Source: Plectrocnemia conspersa
Lineage: Eukaryota; Arthropoda; Insecta; Trichoptera; Polycentropodidae
DNA length: 64,000 nucleotides
Direction of reading: 5' to 3'
NCBI GenBank assembly: GCA_009617715.1
Contig: VTFK01000226.1
Location: 1 to 64,000 of the forward strand
Position 1 is the first letter of the stretch. Each line of letters starts with the position of its first letter. Below the pieces are notes generated by a model that was given only the letters and a program-made list of their open reading frames with translations, was not told where the DNA came from and ran no database searches. A program made the translations under genes and the position numbers. Shown here in pieces: positions 54,001 through 64,000 of the stretch.

Positions 54001-55130
54001 GAGTTTTGCACAACCTTAAAAGGTCACCCAAGAAGCGTTGGGCGTAAAAGTCAAAGGCGGACGATGAACGCAATAACATAAAAAAAAACATAGTGATTAT
54101 CACACATCGATTCATTTAGTACGATTTCTCTTCCCTTTTGAGGTTTCCAAATAAATCAATTTTTAATTAATACGTTTATGATATACAATTTTCATTCCTT
54201 ATATATTTGTTTCAAGGTTCGAATTGCAACAGAGCAAAACGTCGTTTCTTTTCGACGAATGCGCTTTGAAATAACAATTAACACGCGCGTTATATAATGA
54301 TATAAAGCAAGAATGTGACCCGTACAATTTTATTTTAGAACAGACAGACCTTCGGAATTATTTTTTAGAACAATTAACCTTTGCGCGCGCCTTAGTCACG
54401 ATTTCTGAATTGGAACGGTTCGAAAGGGAGAAATTGCTCGGATTATTGCGGCATTATTCATAACACACTAAATTAAACAATACCAGGAAGGTCAACATAC
54501 ATATAATAGATAAAAATGATTTAAATGCCTTATGAGTTGTCGACAGACAATTAGTTCTTATTTAACCTCTATCATTGAATGATTTCCTCTCTCTCTCTTT
54601 TTGATTTAAGCTCATGATATACATATTTTATTACCGAATTGGTTATCGATTAAATCGTGATTCTCGAATTTGCTTCAACTCAAAAAAAATAACGATAATA
54701 TAAATATCAAATTGCTAACTTTTACTTTGCGGTTTGCTCTTTTCATTTTATAAATTGCATCGAATCTTCGTCGATATCTGTAATGGTAGAATCGTGTGTG
54801 GTTCGATAGTAGAGTTTCTATCAAAATTTCTTCAGATACAAACGCTTTCACTAGATAAAATTATGCACCCAATTTTTTCACATAAAAATTGTTAAGGTTA
54901 AATAAATTTATGTTGAGAACTGAACTCATCCGTGTGAACTTTATTAATATCGCATTAAATAATTGCATACATCGAATGGTTTTGCAATGTAACCCATTTA
55001 AACTGTGAAATATTATGTTTTTGATAAAATCGGTTGTGAATGTACAGCGTGTTACAGAATGAAGTTCTGCAAATTGAACAATACAAGTTACTTATTTAGA
55101 TAAGAAAAATACAGTCGTGCTAGCCTCGAG
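54000..55130. promoter_or_regulatory. Mixed-composition non-coding DNA
   Basis: Includes CpG words (ACACGCGCG near 54281, GCGCGCGCC near 54383) and a short (CT)n run near 54587. TACAGCGTGTTACAGAATGAAG near 55044 resembles the ACAGGGTGTTAC end of common insect MITEs, but no matching end was found. No coding exon can be supported. It may belong to the upstream region of the gene starting at 56249. Confidence 0.3.
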
Positions 55131-55319
55131 GATTTACATAACAAATTTATTAAAATCAGAAACATATCCTTTTGTGTGTATAGAGAGCAGTATTTATATG
55201 ATAAATAACTTAGGAAGAAACAGGCCGTTTGATAAGATATCATCAATCAAATATTACGTCTGCTGTTTTGTCCTTAATTTAAATTAGGACTATTTTTTTT
55301 AAATAAGTTTTATATCACA

Positions 55320-55745
55320 CTTGCATTACACAATTACATGTATACGTATTCCTCGCATCGTTATTATCCGACTTGCGAAATTCTTTCCTCTACCACTTAA
55401 TCGCCTTATTAATTGTGTTTTATTGCGCGCATTTTTTACCGCATTGTTCTCCTTTTTTACCGCCGCTTTGTTTTTCCTGCATTTTCCATTTTCCGACGCA
55501 CAATGCGACTTGGAAGCGTGACCCACTTGCTCGATACTTTTCGACCTTATCTTACAGTAACTTTGACAATGTGCATTGTTGACGTAACAGAGTTTAACTG
55601 AGTGGGTAGTTTGCTGCCGGAAGCCCACGCCCTTGCCAACGGGCAAATTCTACGGTCATGTTTGTATTAAATACATGCGGTCAATGTGCGTAAAAAAATG
55701 ATGATTTGTGCAAATCGTCGCTACAATTATAGAAGAAGCCCAGTG
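55320..55745. promoter_or_regulatory. CpG-containing island 0.5-0.9 kb upstream of the plus-strand gene
   Basis: Pyrimidine-rich, balanced-composition sequence in which four overlapping frames are open on both strands. That is typical of a compositional effect rather than a gene. Its position just upstream of the coding start at 56249 makes it a candidate promoter or untranslated exon for that gene. CTGCCGGAAGCCCACGCCC near 55613 is the most G+C-rich part. Confidence 0.35.
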
Positions 55746-55749
55746 ATTC

Positions 55750-55800
55750 ATTGGTTTTTAATGTTTAACCCACGCTTGCGGTTAAACATTAAAAACCAAT
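55750..55800. repeat. Perfect hairpin: 21-bp arms, 9-base loop
   Basis: ATTGGTTTTTAATGTTTAAC plus C (55750-55770) pairs without mismatch with 55780-55800 across the loop CACGCTTGC. Pairing stops exactly at both ends. It lies about 450 bases upstream of the plus-strand coding start. A perfect stem of this length is unusual for an animal microRNA precursor, which normally has bulges, but processing as a small-RNA hairpin or a role in regulating the neighbouring gene cannot be excluded. Confidence 0.95.
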
Positions 55801-55804
55801 ATAC

Positions 55805-56248
55805 CTTACGTGCTTTATATAGACATTTTATAATGGACTATATAATTTAAATTTAGTCATCAATCTTATAAGTACAATTTAATATCGCTTTGTATGAACA
55901 ATGTTTAATATTGATACACGTAAACAAAAGAAATGTATTTAATTATAATAATAAAAATAAAAATTGATTTTCAAGTCGCCGGTAAGGCATTCTGTTGTTT
56001 CGACCAATGAAAAATAAGCATTCAAATATAAAACAAGATGGACGACAGTACCATGACAACAGTTTTAAATAATTGGTATTTATAAATAAAATTTTACATT
56101 AATTCGTCATTTGTCTGAATATAAATAATCGGACTGCAAATTAACTAGGTGTGTTATACCTATGAAAATTAAATATTTACGTAATGTGTTGAAGATCAGA
56201 AAAATTCATTGATTAAATTAGATAAACAATCATAAAACAATCTTTATA
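55805..56248 (+). promoter_or_regulatory. Presumed 5' UTR / promoter-proximal region of the plus-strand gene
   Basis: Directly upstream of the ATG at 56249. An in-frame TAG lies at 56219-56221, so translation cannot start further upstream in a continuous exon. A TATAAATAA word at 56120-56128 and a CCAAT word near 56003 exist, but such words are common in this DNA and no start site can be fixed. Confidence 0.35.
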
Positions 56249-56298
56249 ATGAAATCTTCAAATTTTGAATTCCCATCGACGGGCTTCAAGGCCGAAAA
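56249..56298 (+). CDS. First coding exon, expansion-like (MH2/SMAD-type) gene, tentative
   Basis: The ATG at 56249 (A at -3, in-frame TAG 30 bases upstream) opens MKSSNFEFPSTGFKAE plus two bases. A donor, AA|GTGAGT, has its GT at 56299-56300. The exon is phase 2 and joins exactly in frame to the exon at 59709. The join codon becomes AAT (N), and the continuing product repeats a similar phrase: FEFPSTGFKAE here and PFEFPATSEM in the next exon. The exon stands out from A+T-rich flanks by its balanced codons. From memory, the joined N-terminus, especially DVWYHKDKLYK, resembles the insect MH2-domain protein expansion (exp; sometimes labelled SMAD6-like), which acts in tracheal tube size control. 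That identity is inference. The MH2 domain itself is not in this window. Confidence 0.85.
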
Positions 56299-59200
56299 GT
56301 GAGTTTTTCCTTTTATAATACATAAACATATCATTGCTTCCGATTTTATTCGCATATACGTTAGATTTGACTGAATTAGGTGCGTTTTAAACGTGAACAT
56401 GTAATATGAAGATTGAGGTTAATGTCGATCAAACCGTATAAATGCTAATAAAACGTATTTTTATCTATTGATATTTGGGGATACTATCTTTCACGACGAT
56501 TGCGTAACAATAATTGTGATGCAGTCAGTTATTTAGCTGAAGAAGCTTGGTTACAGCAAAATAAATTAAAACCATTATTGCAGCAAAAAAATTCACCTAG
56601 ATTGTTCCGTTCTGAGTGACTCGCAATATACATATGTGTAGTTTCTTGGATGTTATCTAATATATTTACATTTTACAATGATTATAAATATGTGATTGCA
56701 TTCCTGGAATAATCGATAACAAAATATTAAAAATATTTAACATTATCACATATAAATTTTATTCATTACTGATTATTTGAACAAATCTTTTTAATGATTT
56801 TAAGGTTTAAAAATTTTCATATTAGATGATTTATGTTACAAATTTTAATTTTACCTGTGATATAAAATACGTGTATGTACATTTTTATTTATTTTAAATA
56901 TTTAAACATTTTTTTTATATATTTTAAAATTTAAAAAGTAATAAAGTCGAATTTTATATTTCAAATTAAAATTAATCCTGTAATATTAAAATGGCTCATA
57001 CAATTTTTTATTCTTGTATATAAATTAAAAAAACCTTTTTAAAAAAATTAATAAAAATATGCTAGTAAAGAATTAAAAATTGTATTTACCTGTTATTAAA
57101 AAAGCATTTTATTACTATGCATCATGCAAATTGTTTGTTTTTCTTATGATATTAGAATAGCTAACATGTTTAATTTAAAGAAATAATTGATTAATTTTGA
57201 ATAAAATGCCAATTTAAAATTAAAAAATTATATGTGACACTAAAAATAACTATTTATCTGAAGAAAAAAATTCTCAATGATTTTTAGATAAGAAAAGCTC
57301 ACCTAAAAGTAAATTGGTATATTTTTCATCTATTAAAAAAGCATTTAAATTGTTTTTATTGCAAGAAATGTAAATTTTACTGTGATATAAAAATAGCTAA
57401 TTTTTTTTTATAAATATGATTATTTTAAAAAATCTTTTTATTATGATAATTTATGATTAATAAAAAAATCTTTAAATAAGTTAATCTTTTTCTTAAGTCA
57501 TAAATGCAGAATTTAAATGCAACAAATTGTTAAAAATGGTAATTGCCTTCGCGAAATTGCAAAAAAATTAAATTTCCTTGGAGATTAATATTGGCTTATA
57601 TATTTATTTTTTATTTCTGCAAATTATTTATATATATTTTTTTTAATTTTAAATTTGCTACTAAGAATAATACTAAAATGTTATGTGTTCCTTTGATATA
57701 AAAACATATTTTCTGATTTTTACCAATTATTTTAAAAAAAATTCTCAATCAATTTTAATTGACAAAATAATTAATAAGTATGTTTATGTATTTTTTAGTG
57801 ATTAGCAAAAAAATTTAAAATGGTTATAAATTATATATAATTTATAAAATTTGATATAAAAATATCTTATATATTTTTTTCATCTTCAATATTATTACTA
57901 ATAATTTTAATGATTTAATTTAAGAAAAAGGTAATTTTCAAGAAATTTATATATTTTAATGTCATTAAAATTAAAAATGTTAATTTTTCGTGATTTAAAA
58001 AATCTTCTATAATTAATAATTTATATACTTATTATTTAAATAAAGGTAATTTATATATAAGCCAGAATTTAAATGCTATTTAATTTTAAAAAATAATTTG
58101 CTTATATGCTAAAAAATGGCAAAAGCTACAAATTTACCTTATATTTTTATTAATTTTATTAAAAAATATTTATAGAAAATTAATTGAATATATTTATAGA
58201 TGTTGAAAAATATTTTAAAGGTGTACTTTAAAGTTCCCTTAGAAATTAATTTTAAGTGACTCAAACAAAAATCTGAGCGTTTAATAATATTATATCAAGC
58301 TTACTAATAAGAAATCAAAGCATTATTTTATGTGTTTTAGTTTTAGCTAATAGTTTTTCACTTATCAATAATAAATATATGTTTTAAACTTAAAATAGCT
58401 GATAAATTATATTAAATGAGCAGAACTAAATTTGTAGTAAAAGAAAGTTATATTTTCAAGCTGTTTTGATGATATTTTTATTGATGACCTACAATTTTAA
58501 TATTTCGAAATAGCATTGCTTATATAACATACTTGACATTACATTGGAATCAATTAAATTTCTTCTAAATAACACTTCTGTGTGTTACTTTTTACTATTT
58601 TCTCACAGCTTTTAACCACACGTTGTATTGGCTATAACAACACGTTATACTTTCTGATACAACTTTTAATTGATATCATAATATTATGCCGTATTATATA
58701 ACTCGAAACAATCCGTTCTAAATGCGATACGTTATACAATCATTCATATCGAAACATTCCACACGTTGAATTAATGAAAACTGTGCCGAAACAACACGTG
58801 TATTTATGTACTTGCATATTAATTATTATATTTAAACATAACTGGGTCACTTTGACAAAAATTAATACGTGCAATAAGTAAACCTTACAATTTTAACCCA
58901 CACGGTTTAGCAGCCTTCATACCCATTCATACACTTACCTTGGTCAAAAAATAAAAAAATCTTCCACCGTTGTTTTCTTTCATTCAGTGAACATACATCC
59001 TCATCCGCAGGAACAAAGATAACCCACACTTACATATAAAAATGCGATTCGATTGTGTTCGTACCCACTATTGCCACGTATGAAGAACAACAAAACAATT
59101 TGTTTTTGTTTGATTGATTTATGGGCGTTTTGCGCAATTCGATTAGGGTCATGGAGCAGTACTAATTTTACCCGTGTGTGGAATCACCTGTGACACACAC

Positions 59201-59708
59201 AGGTGATTTTATACACTATGTATCATATGGGCGTTTCGCATATATCACTCGAGAGTGACTTTCGTTATCTTAGCTGTAATAAATCTTGCCTAGATTGGAC
59301 CTTTGCATTTAGAAGCTCTTTAAATTATGCGTGAAGTGAAAAGAAATAAATAAATATTTATGAAAATTGTGGTTTATGTACGTTAAGGTTTCAATATCTG
59401 AAAAGATTTAAGAAGGCTATATTTTAAAATAAGTAATGGTATACAAAGCTCTTAAGGGATTAAATTTGTATTTTTGTATACATACTAAATTCTGATTAGA
59501 CGTGAGGATGATTTATTTATAATACTATATATCATTTTTTATAAATTATTACAATTTTTTATAAAACATACATTATATTTAAATTTAAAATAAGCTTAGT
59601 TGGTAATTTAATACATTATAAACTTTTTTTAAAAAGTAGTTAGCCATAATATGCACAGTACTTATCTATATGAAAAAATATTAATCAAAACTATTATTTC
59701 TTTTACAG
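56299..59708 (+). other. Intron 1 of the plus-strand gene (3410 bp)
   Basis: Bounded by GTGAGT at the 5' end and TTTCTTTTACAG at the 3' end. Its middle (about 56700-58500) is low-complexity A+T DNA with faint internal repeats, such as TTATTAAAAAAGCATTT near 57093 and TATTAAAAAAGCATTT near 57337. A more complex block at about 58740-59340 includes a hairpin (59182-59208). On the minus strand near 58937 there is CAAG|GTAAGTG, a strong donor-like word without a recognisable exon before it. Confidence 0.75.
59182..59208. repeat. Perfect 11-bp hairpin inside intron 1
   Basis: AATCACCTGTG and CACAGGTGATT flank the loop ACACA. Each arm contains CACCTG, the E-box recognised by Snail/ZEB-type zinc fingers. 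Paired E-boxes inside an island of more complex sequence would fit an intronic enhancer, but this is inferred from the motif only. Confidence 0.85.
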
Positions 59709-59856
59709 TTTGGGTCCATTCGAGTTTCCTGCGACCTCCGAAATGGTTTCGCGAAGACGGATTCTTTCTCGGTCACGGGACGATCTGACACAATCGTTTA
59801 ATCAAAACATGGAAGACGAAGAGGACGTTTGGTACCACAAAGACAAATTGTACAAG
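59709..59856 (+). CDS. Second coding exon, expansion-like (MH2/SMAD-type) gene, tentative
   Basis: It starts after TTCTTTTACAG and ends before GTATGT (GT at 59857-59858). It is 148 bases long, entering in phase 2 and leaving in phase 0, and adds 49 full codons after the split codon. The product runs LGPFEFPATSEMVSRRR, then a basic/serine patch RRRILSRSRDDLTQ that could be a phosphorylation site region (RSRDD), then an acidic EDEEDVW and the end DKLYK. No catalytic or DNA-binding motif is complete here. The end would lead into the MH2-containing part in downstream exons if the expansion-like assignment is right. Both splice sites and the unbroken frame with the first exon make this one of the best-supported gene pieces in the window. 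Confidence 0.9.
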
Positions 59857-61668
59857 GTATGTTTAATTCCCTTTCTTAAATTATCATATGGCCGGCAATA
59901 TATTTATAAGAGCACAGTATCATTTATCACTACCTCAGGTATGATGTAGTTTTTTTTCTTTTGACTTTTGGGATTCGCCCTCTAAGTAATCAAGAGTGGT
60001 CGAAATAAATCTAGCTTAACGTCTTTAGATTCGGTATAAAATGCTATAAATCAAGCAGGTAAATTTTCCAGCTTAAAAATGTTTTTTTTATTATTTTACT
60101 GGCGATCTTGTATCATATAATATATAAAACAATATTCTTTAAGATCATTGCTTAATAATATATATAATAAAATATACGTTTAATTTGTTAAACAGAATTA
60201 TTTCTCGATGAATGCATCTAAAAATAAAAAATCGTTTTCATAATGATCATTGACCCTAATCTATGAGATGTTTAAAGGTATTACATATGCTTTTTGCCTC
60301 TTGACAATCTTCTTCAGTGCCAAACATTTGCAAACAAAGCATTAAGCCCAACAGTATGTAAACATGAATTATGATTTTCTTAGATAGCGTAGATTTAATA
60401 ATATTTTACATATGCATTTGCAAATTATATTTTTATTCCAAAACATTATTTATAACGTTGCCATATTGTCTGTGGTAAATCTAGGATACAATGCAATATG
60501 AATACCATATTTTTAACGCCTCATCTATCACACTGTTCCATTTAAGCAACGTGATTTATAAGCGCGCACAATTTTCTGTTGTCGTTCTGTCTCAGAGGCT
60601 CTGGAGAAAAATGGCTCTTACTGTAAAATATGATCGTACACATAAAATAATAACTTTGCCTTCAATTGAGCATATCGAACGGCAATCTGGATCCTCAGCA
60701 GTCGTCCGCAAACAGAATCGGCGGAAGGAGAAGTTTCGCAACAAACAACTTTGATTGTTGACCGACATCCAAGTTTAAAACAAACACACTGTTGATGGCC
60801 GACGACTTATGGTTTCGCAACGCATTCAAAAACGTTTTTGTATGGAAATCAGTCATTATTTCTGGATGAAGCCTTTGCGATTTTCATAAAGCGTTATAGA
60901 GACTAGTGAAAAAACTGTATTTTTTCAACGCACATTGAATTAACATGATCCACTTTTTTTTTGAGGTTAATTTTTAAAATTATTAATAATACCTTATAAT
61001 ATAAAATTCTGTATATGAGAAAAAAACGCTCATTGCTGTTTGTTTAGGTATATTTTTAATTTTTTTTAATAAATTTTTAAAGTCCTTTTATGGTTTTAAC
61101 CATATTTCAAATTTTTAACAATTATATTTTTGCTTTTTTTAATATGTCAAATAGTAATCCATTTTTTTTAACTTATATTAAATAGGGTAAGCATATCTAT
61201 ATTTTTTTTAAATCTCAAAATTTCAGTTAAAAATAAAGAATAAAACAGATTAGAAATTTTTTTTTTCCAGCTTCTTTTAAATGCCATATTTATTTTTTAT
61301 TTTCAATTCAATGTATATAAATATTTATACTATACATTTGTATTAAACTTTGCACTGATTTTTGCAACACTATTAAAATTTTCTTATTAGTATTTTTTTA
61401 AATATTACTAATTTTTGATTAAAAGTATTTAAAAACGTCAGTTTTTAATTTAAATACATAATATAATATTTGGGTTAATTGCACTAAAGTAAATTATTTT
61501 TATATTATAAAACAAACTATGTTTTATATAGTGATGCATGTAATTACTTTTTAAATAAAATATTGCTTTATGCATTATTTCAAGCATGATTATTTTTGCC
61601 ACAATGATTAAATATACTGATTATTTTTAGTTATATACAATTATTTCATATACAGTTGCAAACAACAC

Positions 61669-61686
61669 CGCCGTACATGTACGGCG
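61669..61686. repeat. Perfect 18-bp G+C-containing palindrome
   Basis: CGCCGTACATGTACGGCG is exactly self-complementary and sits in otherwise A+T-rich DNA, which makes it stand out. It has the form of a dimeric protein-binding site. No known factor is assigned. It lies inside the presumed second intron of the plus-strand gene. Confidence 0.95.
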
Positions 61687-63985
61687 ATACCGTTTAAATG
61701 GTTAAGTGGGATATTTTAAATTTATATAAAAATATCACATTATTTGATTTTTTTAATTTTTATATATTCCATAACTTTAAATTAAAAATTAAGCAATTTA
61801 TGTGTTACATAATCGTTGTAATAAAATTATATAGAACTATTGTAGAGAAAATCTTAAATTATTTTGCATTAAATATTGCTATTTATTCAAAATGCAATGT
61901 CAGAACCTCTAGAATAAGAAACCCAAAAATTATAAACTAAGGACGTTTACGAATTTTTTTCAAACATGTCATTATAAACGATATTCAAGGTGCGAAAAAT
62001 TACAAATCTTTAATCGAAATAACAATGAAAATAATTCAAATCCATTACAGTTATTTTACGGCATTCATTTATTTTTAAAAATATATTAAAATGTTATATA
62101 CAAATTTTTATGATACTAAAAAAAATCCATGATAAATTGTAATAATTTATTAATCGTATATTAAATATTTTGAAAGGACCTCTAATTAATCAGACACTTA
62201 TACTTAACATAATAAAAAAAATGTATTATTAATAAGGGTTTAAATGCATTTCTGGCCAAAAATAATAATAAATCATATGAAAAACACACCAATTAATCAA
62301 TCCTTGATCCAAAAACATTTTTGCGTTAATTATATCGAAGACGTCGCTTTGTAACGCATTAATTAAACGATTAACATAAAGCGTCGCGAGTTCAGACCTC
62401 AACTCGAAGGTCATCACGTGGGATTTTTCTTTTATTCATTGCACACAGAAAATCGTACTATAACTCATTTTTTTTTTCAATCTCGGTTCAATCTCCCAAC
62501 GCCGTTAACTTTCGATTTCGTTTGCGTCTAGCGTGCGGATGCTGCGAACGGATTTTCTTTGAGCATTCTTCGGCGTCTCATTTTTCACACATTACGTACG
62601 TAAATCGGACTTGCGCAAATGCCTACGCATACCGGTGTCCTCATAAGCTCTGTTTCCGTTACGCTGGTCAAAAAGGACGATGACTTTCTAAGATGCTACG
62701 TGTGTATTATGCGATTTAATTCTTTGGAATTTTATTATCAGAACAACGGGACTATATAGTTGTATTAAACATTTTTTTTTATTAGAATTATGTAATGTGA
62801 ATCGAAGCTTGATTTATATTTATGCGCAGGATTTGTCGTAAAAGTGGTTATGGTTTTTATGTGATAATTTCCTTAAACGAAAATAATATTTGCATATTAT
62901 TCACGTTTTTCTTTCAATATGTGCTATATGTTTATATAACGTATGCATATTTATTTAGAAACGGTAATTCTGTGGTTTTTAGAATCAAATAATATATGTA
63001 TATATATAACAAACAGTATTTGACTTCATAATCTATGATATAAATAAAATATATTTATTATTACTACTATACTATAAAAATGAGATTTAATTAAATTGTT
63101 AACCTGTAAAAATATACATACATGGTCAACTAAGATATAATCGAAGTGATTTGAATTAAGCCGCCAGCGGTGAAATACATTTAGTTATTTTTAGGACCGT
63201 TTATGATAGCTAAATATATACATAACATTATCATTATTAACTCAAAATTAACTCTCACTCGGGTTTGCCGCTTGTAGCGCATTAATATCTCCTCAATACA
63301 TCGCTCGCGTTTTCCCATCAATTCGTTCGATGCCGAAATTCTTTCAATACAAAATTCGTCCAGGATTGTATGCAAATTAGGCGAAATTGTGATGCGACCA
63401 TTTTTTAACGTGACCCGTTGACCTGCTATCTTCTCACGGGGCCCGTCACGATGTTACGTGACTCTGCACAACGTATTACGTACACGTACGAACACACATA
63501 TGAATAAATCTAATTGCACAACCGTTACGTAAAGAGCCAACGAGGCTTTGACTGCCGTTTGTAATTGTTATAATATAATACATACAGGACCGTTATCGTT
63601 CGGTGGGCAGTTTCAAGGTGAACCTTAAAGGATAAGTGGACCAGTGAACTGTTTTTGACTTGTATTTTGTCGATGCAATGTGTTATGTATCAATCAACGT
63701 CACTTACCAATGACAGTTTGCGAAAAGCGTAGCCTTAAATGTACCTTAAGAATGAAATACGATTTTCAGCGTATGATTAGAATAACGCATTTTAATAACG
63801 TGAATATGTTCCATGTAGCACTTTTCGTGCACTTCTCCGAGATTGATTGAGCCTTGAACGTAAAAACAAGATTCGCTCTTTACGATCGATTTCGCAACAG
63901 TCGTCGTTTCGTCAACTTTCCATCTCAGAGACGAATCCGAGCTGCAGGTGGATTCGGTTCTGTGTCCATTGCCAACTGGTCTCAC

Positions 63986-64000
63986 CTGCTTGAGGCCGAT
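63986..64000 (-). CDS. Possible 3' end of a minus-strand exon at the window edge
   Basis: Read on the minus strand from the window edge, ATCGGCCTCAAGCAG is followed by GTGAGACC, so CAG|GTGAGA is a near-perfect splice donor with GT at 63985-63984. The 15 visible bases are open in all three frames and lie in a balanced-composition island. Only the donor can be judged here. It could be an exon of another gene on the opposite strand or a chance match. Confidence 0.25.

Larger units (their letters stand above)
59857..64000 (+). other. Presumed intron 2 of the plus-strand gene, open at window end
   Basis: No third exon in phase 0 with the expected continuation could be recognised up to the window end, so intron 2 appears longer than 4.1 kb. 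Complex islands lie at about 60440-60930, 62300-62720 and 63130-64000; the rest is A+T-rich. The first island has an 87-codon plus-strand frame (60491-60754) that ends in a basic stretch, KQNRRKEKFRNKQL, unrecognised. The second carries TCATCACGTGGG, an E-box, near 62411. Confidence 0.5.

Noticed and set aside
51040..55075. ACACCCTGTA (51049) and ACAGCGTGTTACAG (55046) as the two ends of one 4-kb transposon
   Set aside because: The words are short, differ from each other, have no matching target duplication, and the DNA between them has no transposase or other element structure.
55321..55646. Four overlapping open frames on both strands
   Set aside because: Simultaneous openness on both strands points to base composition of a promoter-like island, not to a gene.
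56118..56150. TATAAATAA as the promoter of the plus-strand gene
   Set aside because: TATA-like words are everywhere in this A+T-rich DNA and there is no clear initiator at the right distance.
58937..59010. Minus-strand exon ending at CAAG|GTAAGTG inside intron 1
   Set aside because: The donor is good, but no stop-free, balanced coding sequence precedes it.

Overview
The window is animal nuclear DNA, most likely from an insect. It is very A+T-rich (roughly three quarters or more by eye). It has GT-AG introns separating short coding exons, remnants of Jockey-clade non-LTR retrotransposons, a TA-flanked Tc1/mariner (pogo/Tigger-like) MITE, tRNA-derived SINE fragments, a very long (TA)n run and large stretches of degenerate A+T-rich repeats. 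No bacterial operons, tRNA or rRNA genes, CRISPR arrays or intact transposase genes were seen. I cannot assign the order from sequence alone.

Genes. Two genes are supported, both only by their first exons. (1) On the plus strand near the right end, a coding start at 56249-56298 is followed by a 3.41-kb intron and a second coding exon at 59709-59856. The joined frame gives a 66-residue N-terminus with an in-frame upstream stop and clean splice sites. From memory it resembles the N-terminus of the insect MH2-domain (SMAD-like) protein expansion, but I hold that name loosely. The rest of the gene lies beyond 64000. (2) On the minus strand, 9692-9638 reads as a short first coding exon: in-frame stop, ATG with A at -3, 18 codons, then CAG|GTAAGA. 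The product is not recognised, and the next exon should lie to the left.

Mobile and repeat content. A rotted Jockey-clade reverse transcriptase lies on the minus strand at about 11880-12950, and a second fragment of the same kind lies on the plus strand at about 26545-26720. tRNA-derived SINE remnants lie at 17.2 and 18.0 kb. A 303-bp MITE lies at 48950-49252, next to a segment duplicated 2.65 kb downstream. A 102-bp tandem repeat (four copies) is at 36761-37170, an 85-unit (TA)n run at 39455-39624, and a degenerate satellite-like array at 45.6-47.2 kb.

The remaining A+T-rich DNA is broken by 0.2-2 kb islands of more complex, CpG-containing sequence. Most look like conserved non-coding or promoter sequence rather than exons. 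The sharpest is at 5880-6330, with a core of about 100 bp that is extremely G+C-rich. I do not see evidence of a new multi-gene system. The items most worth checking are the unnamed minus-strand exon, the 5.9-6.3 kb island, the perfect palindrome and hairpins, and the MITE with its neighbouring duplication.
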